Notes under the pieces: model-generated | The model's database searches: none | What the model saw: only the letters and a program-made list of their open reading frames with translations | Told to the model about the DNA's origin: nothing | Translations under genes and position numbers: made by a program | Shown: positions 51,080 through 61,429 of the stretch, piece by piece | Position numbering within the stretch: position 1 is the stretch's first letter | How the letters are laid out: each line of letters begins with the position of its first letter | Origin: Coprinellus micaceus | Lineage: Eukaryota; Basidiomycota; Agaricomycetes; Agaricales; Psathyrellaceae | Direction of reading: 5' to 3' | Assembly (NCBI GenBank): GCA_951394405.1 | Contig: OX596337.1 | Span: 3,472,001 to 3,536,000, forward strand | Length of the DNA: 64,000 nucleotides

Positions 51080-53194
51080 ATGTCCCTCGTTGCCGGTCTT
51101 TCACGCGAGGAATGCTTTGAGACTATCAACGAAGCCTCTGCTGAGGACCTGGACATCTGGTTTCGAGTTTTGCCTCCGGAAAAGACCCCAACGGCATACT
51201 TGGATCATTTGCACTCTGCAGAGCGGATAGATGACGAAGTGCATGCAAAACGGCTCTGCCTGCTCATCTGGATTGCTAGCGACTTCAAGCAGGTCCCTAA
51301 GGCCAAGCAGCTCGAGGCTGGACTCGCTTTCTACCTCAAGAAGGACTCGCTTGTCAAGGCCCAGACTGGATTTGGCAAGACTCTCATCCCGGTCATGGCA
51401 CACATCGTCTCGGACCCCAAAGAGCCTTTTATTACGTTCATTATATCCCCTTTGAAACGTCTCCAGTCCTCTCAGGCCGAAGCTCTGTTCACAACCTATG
51501 GCATCTTTACTCTGGCTATCAACGAAGACACCACATCAAGAATGACCAACTCTGACTGGAATGCACGTTGGCCCTGTATGACTCGGCGGCTTGTACGGAT
51601 GTGCTAACCCTCTTGGATGATAGAACTACATCTACAATGCTTCAAAGCGACGGCTCGGAACGTGCAGAAACTATATTGTTACCCCTGAGCAGTTCACACG
51701 CGACAAATGCAGCAACATAATGCCCCGATTTGGCGCTATCTGTCGAGACGTACTGGAATTCCGACGGGCCATCAAGCATGTCTTCATTGACGAAGCACAC
51801 TTCATCTATACAGCTGGACACTCAATTAGTGGGATGCCTGCGTTCAGACCTGCGTGGGGCAATTTGAATCGGCTCAAGCTTCTCCTTCCCAAGGTGACGA
51901 ACTGGCACGCACTCACTGCAACGCTCCCTCCATACATGGCGCAGGTCGTCCAGAAGAGCGTACTCAGCAAGGACTTCGTCTATGTCTGCACCACCTCCAA
52001 CCGCTCGAATATTGTATATGCAACGCATACAGTGATCGATTCGTTCGACAACATGAAGAATTTCGACTGCTTCCTTGTCAAGCCCTTTGATCCGCTGAAG
52101 CAGCCTCGCGTCCTCTTGTTCTTTGACTCGATCTCATTGGAGCGAAAAGTCACCGACTATCTGAAGGCCTCTGCCGGCAAGTATGCGGAATCGGTTTCGA
52201 TTTATCACAGTGAGATGTCTTCGGAGGCCCTAGAGCGGACGTACAAGGGATTCACAGCCAAGGATGGACATGTTCGCATCTTATGTACAACAAGTGGTCA
52301 ATCGACGGTGAGCTCGGATCACTATGAGTGGTTTCTTCCCTGACAATGTTTCAGGGGATCGACTTTCCTGATGTTGACATTGTCTGCGCTGTTGGCTTTC
52401 CTGGAACAACGACCGAGCTACTGCAACGTGGTGGTCGGACCGGACGGGCTGAAGCGTCTACAGGTCTTTTCGTTACCTTTCTCGAACCTTGGATGCAGGA
52501 GATTGAGCTTGAGGAGTTTGATACTGGGTACGATAGCACCAACCCTGATCGAACACGTGCACCTCTCAATGCACGTTCAACGAAAAGGGAGCGTGCAACA
52601 TGCTCTGGAGTCAAACTGGCACAGCTTGAGGATGAGGCTTGTATTCGAGTCCATTTCAAGGTGGAAATGGGAGATGAAAGTGACGGTGGTATGTTTAGCA
52701 TTGGTGGTAGATGTGCTTGGGGGACTCCACTGACTGTATGCTTGTGGATAGCGCTCGACTATGCCCTTGCAGTGTTCTGTTGCAACAAGCATCCAGCAGG
52801 TGGTGGCCGCCTTGAACTTGGATCTCTCTTACCCTCTTCACTCTATCTTGGCTATGATGGACAAGAGCATATGACAGTGGAGACTGTGAAGAAGACCCGA
52901 AACACCTATCGAAAGCCCAAATTCCGCACTGCACTGGACGAGGAGTTGATTGCGTGGCTTTGCCTTGTCACTCAAAGTGATGACGAGACGGTGAACTATG
53001 GGGTCGCATACCCTTATGACATCCTCTCAGATCTGGCAAGGAGGAAGCTAGTGTGGGCTAACCCTGCCACCATCAACACTCCAGATGATGTTGTGAGGAC
53101 GCTTGGTGAGGATGCTGATTGGGCAGGGAAGTGGGCACAACAGATTTTTGACATTGTTTCCGCATACGATCGCAAAATAGCTACTCAAAAGTGA
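51080..53194 (+). CDS. RecQ-like superfamily 2 DNA helicase of the mobile element
   Basis: Exons 51080-51562, 51624-52307 and 52355-53194 give 668 residues. Helicase motifs are present in order: motif I AQTGFGKT (Lys100), Ia ISPLKRL, II DEAH (residues 217-220), III TATLP, V GIDFPDVDIV and VI QRGGRTGRA (from residue 413). A Cys/His patch (FCCNKHPAGG) follows. No HRDC domain is seen. RecQ helicases unwind 3'-tailed DNA using ATP. Here the likely job is help in element transposition or repair (inference). The first intron has no GT donor that keeps frame; a GC donor (GCACGT at 51563) does and joins DWN to NYIYN. An optional in-frame intron is possible near 52686-52751. The stop lies 26 bases from the stop of the convergent DUF6589 gene. 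Confidence 0.88.
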
Positions 53195-53220
53195 TGCCCT
53201 ACATGTACACAACAGTGTAT

Positions 53221-56200
53221 TTACAGCGCTAAATTGACAGTTTCCTCCTCATCAACAAGCAGGCTATACTGGGGCATGTCTGGACCATCCAACTCATCCT
53301 CCTCCTGCAAGACTTCATCCTCCGCAAGCTCAAATGTTGGCGACTTCATATCCCTGAGCTTGGTGTTAAATGCTGCAAGTGATGTTGATTCAATCCTCTG
53401 GTACCCCACTGCACGTAGATCTGGCTTCAATGTTGCAGCATCCTGGCGGTCAGAGCACACCATATGCAGCTCAAGCTCCTTGGCCTTTGTGCACATGCGC
53501 TCGACCAGTGCTCCAGTCTTTGCTTCGGTATGTGCAGAACCCTGGTACCGAAGGTTCACAGACTTTGCAACCTGGCGCCGAAGCAGCATGACAAGATTGA
53601 TGGATGCTGAGATGTGCCCAGCACGTTCCCACTTGGAGTAGATGCCCTTTGCGGTGAAGAGTGCCTTGAGGTACCGTATGAGATGTTCAATGTTGAGGTC
53701 GATTCCCATGCCGTGTCCAGCGTTACCGGAAACGTTAATGATGAGGGTAGAGCGGACAATTGCTGCAAACTTCTCGCTCCACACATACTTGAAGCTGTGG
53801 ATGAGGTGAAGAATCTCCGTTGAATAATTGTTCGAGCCTGCACCACGGAAGGTAAAGACAAGATCGGGTAGCACACACTCAATCCGGCCAAAGTCACCAT
53901 CCTTGATAGCTGAGACAAGCTCAACCACCAGCAGCAGGTCACGCGTGAGGCGAACAATATTCTCCCGGACTGGGTCTTGAGGATCTTGAGAATCTTGAGG
54001 TGCTTGAGATGGCGTGGCAGAGGGTGAAGCCCCAGAAGCAGTTGATGTTGGCAGTTTGCGAGGTGTATAGGCCGGGGTGAATGAAGGGGAGGGTGTGGCA
54101 TGGTTCCTGATGATGCGCTCAGCGATTTTGAGGAGCTCCTCCTGGGAGGGCTTCGACTCTGCAAATGTGTCAAGGCTTTCGAACCCACACTCGGCCTCCC
54201 AAACGTTGAGAATGAGACCTTCAAGAACTTGGGTTAAAGCAGCCAGGAGAGTGTGATAGTCAGGTTTGCTGCCAGCGAGTCGAGTCTTGTCAAGGAGGGA
54301 GAAGAGTTGTGCAAGGCTGGCGGTCTCGTGAATGGTCCCATAGTGCTTCTTGTTGAGTGCCCAGATGAGATTCATGACCATGTGGAACAGTGCGATGGCG
54401 AGTTCAAGGAACTGGCGTGTGTTGAAGCCACCATCATCATGCTTGCGGTTGATTTGGACAGAGCGGATACGCGAATTTGTGAGCTGATCATTACAGCTGA
54501 TGACAGCATACTTGTTCAGCTGCTCAAGCTTCTTTAGAAGCTGCGCAAAGTAGATGTTGTCGATGACGAGGTTGTTCCCTTTCATAGACGCCTCTTCAAT
54601 TGGGACGACGTAGAGAGGCCAGTACTCTGTGCGATAGTGCTCAGGTAGGGGGCCAATGGGGATGTGCTGGAGTTCTGCCAATGTGGTGTATTTCATGAAT
54701 CCGGGGACATGCTTGCACAGGATCTTGATGATGTTGACCTTCGTCTGGTGGCGGTATGCCTTGAGCTGCTGTGGACTTGCTCGAATGTCGCTCATCTTCA
54801 AGTCTGGAGCGTTCTTGCGTGCCTCTGCAATGGGCTCAAGGAGCATGTCCTCAAGTGTGGCCATAGGAGGGGCCTTGTAGATGACTGGGAAGGTTCCCGA
54901 TTGAACCTTGGGCCGGGTGTCGTCCGTCTGCTCAACGAAGATGGAAGTCGAAATCTGGACATTGTCCCAAGCGCAGATGTGTGGGCCATCGGCAATGATA
55001 CGCGCCTTGTCAAGGCCTCGTTCACTGACAATCTCAATGGCCTTGAGGTTTGAGGAGTGGCATCTCACTAGCGCTGATTGGTGCAGGAGGTCGTTAAGCT
55101 GCTGGGCACAACCGTTTGCCCACGCAACAATTCCGAAGCCAAGTTGAACCTTGCACGAGAAATGCGAGTGAAGATAATGAATCTGCGACGCGATGATAAG
55201 CCGAGACTAGGGTGCGTCAGAATGACACACTGGATCACCCAAATTAGAAGACTCACCACAGGCCGGTTGCGTCCTTCATTCTCCTTTGCTTCTGGTTCGC
55301 ATTCATCAGCTTCGTCGTCACCCTCAGACTCTGTCTCCATTTCCGCCTCCTTCTTTTGCGCCAAGGCAGGTGGTGGGTATTTCGTTGAAGTGGCAGTTGT
55401 CAGAATACGGGTCAGCGTGGGCGTCTTCTCAACAACAGGCTCCATGATACGTTGAATGCTCCAGTCCTCCACATACTCCAGTGAGATATCCTTGGTCTCC
55501 ATACGCAGCAGGGGCTTCGCAGCTACCACTTCATCATACACCTTGCGAGAGACAAGCTCAATCGCAGTTGGAGCCACCCAGTCCTTGAACAGTTGCGCCG
55601 TCTTCTTGTGGTCCTTCACCTTGTCAAAAATTGAGAGAATACGTTCGTGGTTCGGCTCATCGTAGAACTTGTTACGGAAGTCAGTCAAGTCAAGGTTGGT
55701 GATGTCGAGAATGATGGTGAGCATTTCCGTCGGAGTGATTTCTGCTGTTCGCAGCTGTCCGAGAATTCTTTTCACCAGCTCGGGTTTGGATTCCTTTGGT
55801 TCCTTCCAGGAACTCGGACCAGGGGTAGACTGGAAAGGGATGTCAAAAGTAGGCCCACTGGGAGAATAGAGGAAGCCAGTATCGTTCAGACCCAAGCTTG
55901 AACTGAACGAGCCATCCATCCGAAGCGATCTGTTCGGGTTGGACAGTGGGGTGATATTGGGGTCAAGCGGGCTGATGTTGGTCAGTTGAGCTGGTAAACT
56001 CGTTCGTCGTAACTCAGGTGTCATTAACGGGCCAGGCCCTGCTTCGTAAATGTCACCAAAGCTAGTACGGCGGAGATCTGGACCCACACCCCGGTGACTG
56101 ATACCCATCAGTATGGTAGCAACGCACTGGAACTCAATCCAAAACACACCTGGGGCCATCCTCAAGGGCAGGAGCACTGGGAAGTGACCAGACAAACGAC

Positions 56201-56526
56201 CCTCCAAGCATGGGCTCGCTGGGCCCACCGCCGAACGTGGCAGGTGCTGATGCAGTTGAGAGAGGTGTGCACACACCGCTCGCAGTGGATGCGGGGGTAT
56301 TGGGCATCGTGGTGTAGGCCTGGGCCACAGGAATATCAATCCTCAGCTCATATGGCTTCTTCTTACGAGGCTGAACATCCTCCTTCTTCTTTCGCTTTCG
56401 CACAGGACGCTCGGGTTGCCCAGGGCGGAAGGGTCGTAACATTACACCTCCCGGGGACTCTTCAGGGGATTTATTGGCGAGATCAGGGTGGTATTCGACG
56501 TTGAAATGGGTAGGGTTGTGTTCCAT
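53221..56526 (-). CDS. DUF6589-family protein, candidate transposase or recombinase
   Basis: Exons on minus 56526-56150, 56097-55257 and 55206-53221 give 1067 residues. The N terminus has basic nuclear-signal-like clusters (RPVRKRKKKE, PRKKKPYE), then a Pro/Ser/Thr-rich region and an acidic stretch before residue 400. From about residue 407 the pattern matches DUF6589: SRLIIASQIHYLHSHF, AWDNVQIS (from residue 485), and the late NYSTEILHLIHSFKYVWSEKFAAIV ... NVSGNAGHGMGIDLNIEHLIRYLK. DUF6589 is known as a fungal family of unknown function, abundant in basidiomycetes. Its place inside matched inverted repeats with a target duplication suggests it is the recombinase, but catalytic residues cannot be assigned. 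The promoter lies in the inner repeat at 56627-56746. Confidence 0.82.
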
Positions 56527-56626
56527 GCTGTTTTCCAGGTTCTCGTGTTACAGGGTGAGGTGTAGCGAGAGGTACGAGGGCAAGCCTGCTTGGGCGCCCA
56601 CGGATTTCACAGCAGTGTCCCAAAAT

Positions 56627-56746
56627 GGCAGTTGTGGCATTGGCTTATTAGGTGGGTAATTTGTTCCCACGGGGCCTCCGGCCAAAAATTAAATCAAATT
56701 CACCAGTCCCTCTATCGAGGTCCCGCTCCGCGGCTCATAGAGGGGG
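56627..56746 (-). repeat. inner inverted repeat, right (next to DUF6589 start)
   Basis: Complement of 50895-51004 with scattered mismatches. It begins 101 bases upstream of the DUF6589 start, so the two element genes have related promoters. Confidence 0.8.
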
Positions 56747-56759
56747 TGGTTACGAGTCT

Positions 56760-56822
56760 ATGTGACACGCGCGTGACGCCTTTGTCACGCGCGTCGGCCG
56801 TATAGGGAATTGGACACCCCCA
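56760..56822 (-). repeat. outer terminal inverted repeat, right
   Basis: Ends ...GGGAATTGGACACCCCCA and contains two oppositely oriented GTCACGCG boxes (56770-56777, 56784-56791) within a CACGCGCGTG palindrome. Confidence 0.78.
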
Positions 56823-56829
56823 TAATAAA
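56823..56829. repeat. target-site duplication TAATAAA (right)
   Basis: Identical to 49919-49925 and directly follows the CCCCCA end of the element. Confidence 0.8.
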
Positions 56830-56919
56830 GTATGTAAGCACGTGCCACCGCCACCGACTCTCGATGGCTGATTTTGAAACAGGGTCTCAGCCAACGCCTT
56901 TCCTGTTTCTTCCACCACA

Positions 56920-58216
56920 ATGTCGCCGCCAAAAAATCCGTACCCCAAGCCTCTACCTGCGAATCTGTTCCCTCCAGGTACAGAAAGCCACGATGCGTAT
57001 CGCGAGTGCCTCCGTTTAGAGCAAATGTCCGAGTCGGCGTGGGACACATCCTTGCACGACCTGGGTCCGGGGATGGTTGCTCGGGTCCTCGGTTATGCAC
57101 TATGTCTCTCCCCTAATGATGTGGGGCGCGGTGCTTTGGCGAAGGAAATCAACAGCTGCAAAGGTAGCGGCGAGTTGCTAGCAAGGCTCGCCAATTTGTA
57201 TGTGTACGGGTTAATCCGTACTTGTGAGCACGAACTTCAACTTCGAGCCGGAGCACGTCGCGTCCGCGTGACTGACCCAACTCTTTCCCCCCAGTTTACA
57301 ACCCTAGAGGTTCGACCCCAGGAGGGAGTCCCGGGTCCTTTTTGGAACCCATAGAATTTGATGGCGAAATTCGGGTTGATAGTATGCCGGACGTAACGAG
57401 TGCCATTCAGAATCTTGTGAGACTCCGCTCGTCTAGGTACTACTTCGGTTACTGACGCCCCATTCCAGCTCGACATCCGCGACCAACACCGCTGCGTTTT
57501 CACAGATAGGACCGATTCGGATTTCGCTTTCTCGCAAATGCATAACGGCGTGAAATTCGGCGAGTGTTCGTGTTCTATCACCGGCATCGCCCACATCATC
57601 AACCAATCGATATCCTCGGACGGCGAAAGTGACACTTTAGGTACAAACACCAAGGTAAGGAGCATAGCTTTGTCCATTCTATTGTACAACTCTCACAGTC
57701 GCCGGACGCTAGTTTCCGTGCACTTCGAGCGTGATCGGAAGATTCGGCGGGTTCTGCGCCGAAGACGTGCTGGGTGAAGACAATCTCAGCAGCCCCTTGA
57801 ATGCCTTTACTTTAGAGGCTTCGTCCTACCACTATTTTAGCTCCCTGGATCTGTGGCTGGTACCTTCGAAGGTGCCGTGATTTTTTCCTCCAAGTTTGCG
57901 CCCGACATTGGCATTCTGACCATGCGTTATGTAGGATATCAACGGCCATGTTGTACCTAACATGTACAATGTCTGCCACTCCGAATCGCTACACAGTTAC
58001 GCCGTCCAAGGGATGAGGATCAAGTCACAGGTAGCCTTTAATCACTCCGCCATCGGGCGGGATGGCTCCATGATCCCCCCTCCTGACCCTCGACTTCTCG
58101 CTCTCCACGCTACATGTGCTCAAGTTGCACATTTGTCTGGGGCTATTGGGCATCTACGCAAGCCCTATGAAGACGCAACCGTTGTGACTGAAGGCGGTGA
58201 GTTCTCCAAGTTGTGA
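56920..58216 (+). CDS. HNH-nuclease domain protein, paralog 2
   Basis: Exons 56920-57223, 57295-57416, 57469-57654, 57713-57871 and 57935-58216 give 350 residues. It shares the full layout of the gene at 47939-49200. The N-terminal helical domain has ARVLGYALCLSPNDVG. RDQHRCVFTDRTDSDF is followed by AHIINQS with His184, then SPLNAFTLEASSYHYFSSLDLWL. The C-terminal exon has HVVPNMYNVCHSESL and IPPPDPRLLALHA. The TG of the usual CVxTG motif is TD here, a change next to the active site. The start codon lies only 90 bases outside the element's right target duplication, so the insertion sits in its promoter. Same intron phases as paralog 1. Function unknown beyond the HNH fold. Confidence 0.78.
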
Positions 58217-58425
58217 ACAGTGAAGTGAGCGGAAATTCCGAAGGGAGCAGTGTGGTGGTGGAGTGATGAGGACCTTCACCGGGTGGAGAGGCTGTTAGCT
58301 ACTCGAGGAGGTCGATGGCGCCTCATAGGACATCTGGTGATCGTGAAACACGTCGAAGTTACATTTGGCTGGAACAAAGTTGACAAGCGGGGTGCTCCAG
58401 GGACGTCCAAGGGGAAGAATATAGA
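58217..58425. other. HNH gene 2 3' flank
   Basis: No exon is seen on either strand between the HNH stop and the minus-strand frame that follows. Confidence 0.4.
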
Positions 58426-58930
58426 TCACAAATAACTCAAATCCCTTTCGCGATCCTTCAAATTCAAATACGGAAACGATGTAATACTATTCAGTTCAGC
58501 CCTCAGCACTCTGGTCTCACCTTCCTGTTTCTGCCCCGATAATATCCAACGTAGGGAGGCATCCGCCGATTGCTCGCCTCCATTATCAAGCTGCTGATGG
58601 ACTCTTTGGGGGGTCGGTTTCTTAGTGTCGGATCCTTTCGAAGGAGGGGCCGGCACGCTGTGGAAGACGTCAGCTTGTTGAAGCCGGTGGAGACAACTGC
58701 CCAGCTTCAGGAAAGTTGCCATCGTGGAGTTACTCGTCTTTATGTAAAAGTTGGCGGACATTGTGGCAATTGGCCTTGTTTGGCCACAGGCGTCTAAGGA
58801 AGCCTGGATGGCTCGTCGCGCGTCGTGGTAGGAGGCAGTCTTGAAACGAACAAAGGGAAATATATAGCCATTAGGATTTACGGGGAAATTGGATGGGCAC
58901 GGGTATAAAGCTGGACATATCCTGCAAGGA
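58426..58930 (-). CDS. open exon of unknown function downstream of thioesterase 1
   Basis: A minus-strand frame stays open from about 58930, after a CTTGCAG acceptor, to the stop at 58426. It reads as protein-like sequence (YHDARRAIQASLDACGQTRPIATMSANFYIK ... FLKLGSCLHRLQQADVF). It could be a separate short gene starting at an internal Met (58761 region). It could also be a 3' extension exon of the thioesterase gene just upstream on the same strand, since a weak donor in that gene's last exon would keep frame. No domain was recognised. Confidence 0.35.
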
Positions 58931-58951
58931 GACCGTAGTGTTATTCCCGAT

Positions 58952-59826
58952 TTAGAGTTTCGAGGACACCCTAAACCCCTCTGAGGGAGGGATCAGCCTG
59001 TGTGACGGGGGCGATGGTCGAAATTGCAAAGAGGCGTTCAATACCGAGGCACGCAGCATCTTGCCAGGTGCATTGATCAGAGATTGCGTGCCGGATACGC
59101 AGAGGCTGTCCCCATTCCAGATCTATTAAAGAGGCTAAGTGACGCTCTCTGCGTTAGGGCCGAAGGGTCGCCACTTACCTCTGTTCGGCATGTCCGTGTG
59201 CGACCGTGGAGACTGACAGAGGTGTTCACAATGCGAAGCGCGGATCCCCTGTGGAACGGGAAAGGCGTATGGTTAGTCGATGCTGGCACAACGAACGGAG
59301 TGGGGCATACTGAGGCGCTGCGTTACTCCAGATGATGTTCATCGACTGAGATAAACCAGTCCCATCCCTTCCCAGGTGGGTACCAAGCGCTACTGTCGAG
59401 CTAACCGAGCAACTGGTGGTAACGAGTCGGGCCGTGGTACGGGTGATAATTGGAACAAGTACTAACTGGTCGATGAGATACGCGGCGCATCCGCCGTGCA
59501 TAATGCCAAAGATGTTGCACATATCTGTTCATGAATTGTCAAACCCAAGCCGAAACGGCAGTCGACGACGATGGCGTACCAGGAGTGAGTCCGATTTCGA
59601 AAACGGTTTCTGCTTTCGCTGACGGGGATCTAGCGTCTCCCCATATGTTCACCTCTTTCAACTCTACCCGCTTTCCAATCTCGTGATTGAACCATGGTTC
59701 GTGGCCAACGAAGTGCTGGAAAATACCGTAGACGTAGTTCTTCGCGTCGTCCGGTGCGTTTCCCCTGACCTTGGAAACGTCGAATGATTTGAGTTGACCT
59801 TCATACTGGGGGGCTACAAGGACCAT
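58952..59826 (-). CDS. hotdog-fold acyl thioesterase (4HBT/PaaI-like), paralog 1
   Basis: Exons on minus 59826-59580, 59524-59467, 59400-59311, 59248-59179 and 59122-58952 give 211 residues. The hotdog core shows DMCNIFGIMHGGCAAYLIDQ, the central helix with the HGG motif, then DGTGLSQSMNIIWSNAAPQ and LRIVNTSVSLHGRTRTCRTE. Such enzymes hydrolyse acyl-CoA or related thioesters; the substrate is unknown. Its C-terminal exon (from IWNGDSLCVSGTQSL) is diverged from the paralog at 60513-61374, where the usual SGGQMTMPPSLPGK ending is kept. Intron phases (1, 2, 2, 0) are the same in both genes. Confidence 0.78.
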
Positions 59827-60512
59827 AGCGATCGTAAGAGGCGAGGTGGTGTGCTGAAGAACGCAGGGAATTGGCAGAGGCTTGAAAGAGGAGGAACTCA
59901 AGCTGAGTTTGCAGCTGGTGGCAGTCTCGGTTTTTCTACGAGGGATCCACAGATTGCTGCCTATCGCTGTGATCTCAAGTGTCAATGCATTGGGCGAACA
60001 GGGTAAGATTGGGTGGTTCGTTTGATTTCGAAGGAAATCAACTGCGAAGCCCGGGAGAAGGTTAAACGCGCTGCATGCGTCGGCGCCCTCAACAGAGTGT
60101 AGGACCGTATATTCCCCGACTCTCATCAACGCATTGAATGAATCCATTCGACCAAAGGGTTTCAAAGTGGGAAGGAAGTGCTAACTCCCATGAGGATGAA
60201 CGGATGGGACAAGAAAAGGAACCAAGCAAAACAAGCGCCGGAACCTCGCCGGAATGATAGCAAAGGCACGCAATCACCGGATCCGGCTTCTCCCCTATAC
60301 CGGTGGCTGCAGCCATTAACGCCTGGTATCACTTCCAGGCGTTCAGCAAAGTTAACATGTTATTTCTCTCCATCGACATCGCAATTAGCCAACCCCAGAT
60401 TACTGAAGGACTGGGTTTAGCGCCCTACCACGACTCTCGATCACAGCTGCCCTTCATACCCGGCCGTCTTGAGCCTTAGAAGCGTCCCATCGTAGCGACT
60501 TCGCAAAAATAA
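59827..60512. promoter_or_regulatory. shared divergent promoter of the thioesterase pair
   Basis: A 686-base interval between two head-to-head paralogs. Open frames here give no recognisable domain. It must contain both promoters. Confidence 0.45.
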
Positions 60513-61374
60513 ATGACCGCTATCCCGTTGACCAAGCAACAACAGGCGACCCAAGCCTTCCTTTCGACGCCTTTGGACCCATCACTAACAGATGACATCC
60601 TCGGAAACGCACCTATCTCTGTGAAGGAACTCCCCGTGAAATGGCTGGCTATCTTTAGAAGTCGAGGAAACGGATACTGCAACAGCATCGCAGAGAAGCT
60701 CAAGGTTACGGAGGTCTCGATTGGGGCGAGTGCGGAGGATCCTCAAAAGCTGGAGGGGATGACCGCTTGCGAGGTCGAGGTTACACCAGGTGCGCCGACT
60801 ACGCGCGGTCCTCGGGTTGGACACAACATCTCACTCCCTGCACTGTACTTCCAGACATGTGCACCGTTGAAGGAATTGTTCACCAAGGGGTGATCATGTT
60901 CCTCATAGATGAGTTAGTCCCTATGACCTTTCTCTCGATTGCCCACACCTCATCGTGGCCACAATTCTTTGACAAAGGTGTTCAACCCTAGCCATGGTAA
61001 CAGCGAGTGCTGCTGAAGGGCGAAATTCAGCACCCGGGGTATCATGTACGATCAACGCTCTGTACCATGGTACAGCCCTTTCGTGAGTAGCTGTTATCGT
61101 GTCCTGCAACCCTGGCTCGTTCGTGCTCACGGGAGCTTGCACCCAGCGGCGCGACGCTGCGAATTGTGAGCCGGTCGCTTGTGGTGGGCCACGAGTCCAA
61201 TTCTGCTAGAGTCGAGGTGCGCCATCCAAACTATGTGCCTTGCCGGGTGTCTCCATGCCCACATACCACCCTCCTCACAAATAGGTCTGGGACAAGCAAA
61301 AACACAGGCTGATCGCAAGTGGGGGCCAGATGACCATGCCTCCCTCCCTTCCAGGAAAATGGATGAAGCGATAG
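60513..61374 (+). CDS. hotdog-fold acyl thioesterase (4HBT/PaaI-like), paralog 2
   Basis: Exons 60513-60789, 60855-60912, 60978-61082, 61147-61216 and 61285-61374 give 199 residues. Core: DMCTVEGIVHQGVIMFLIDECSTLAMV, with HQG in place of the usual HGG, then NALYHGTALSGATLRIVSRSLVVG, and the ending VWDKQKHRLIASGGQMTMPPSLPGK. The substrate is unknown. The first glycine of HGG is changed to Gln, which may affect the active site. All junctions are canonical and phases match paralog 1. Confidence 0.78.
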
Positions 61375-61429
61375 GCGCCCAATATTTTGAACGGACGGAT
61401 TGCCGAGACCCAGTTGGGATATTCGGGTC

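Larger units (their letters stand above)
49926..56822. mobile_element. 6.9-kb DNA transposon carrying RecQ-like helicase and DUF6589 genes
   Basis: Both ends begin TGGGGGTGTCCAAT in inverted orientation, and a perfect 7-bp direct duplication TAATAAA sits just outside. Inside the tips each arm has two GTCACGCG boxes (49948, 49984; 56770, 56784 in either orientation). A longer inner inverted repeat follows (50895-51004 against 56627-56746). The cargo is two convergent genes, a RecQ-like helicase (plus) and a DUF6589 protein (minus). This layout indicates a cut-and-paste type element or a close relative. The 7-bp duplication does not match the TA of Tc1/mariner or the 9 bp of Mutator, and is near the 8 bp of hAT and KDZ. 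DUF6589 has no assigned catalytic function that I know of. Whether this element is still active is unknown. Confidence 0.8.

Noticed and set aside
49926..56822. Helitron assignment because of the helicase
   Set aside because: The helicase is RecQ-like, not Pif1-like, there is no Rep/HUH domain, and the ends are inverted repeats with a target duplication, which Helitrons lack.
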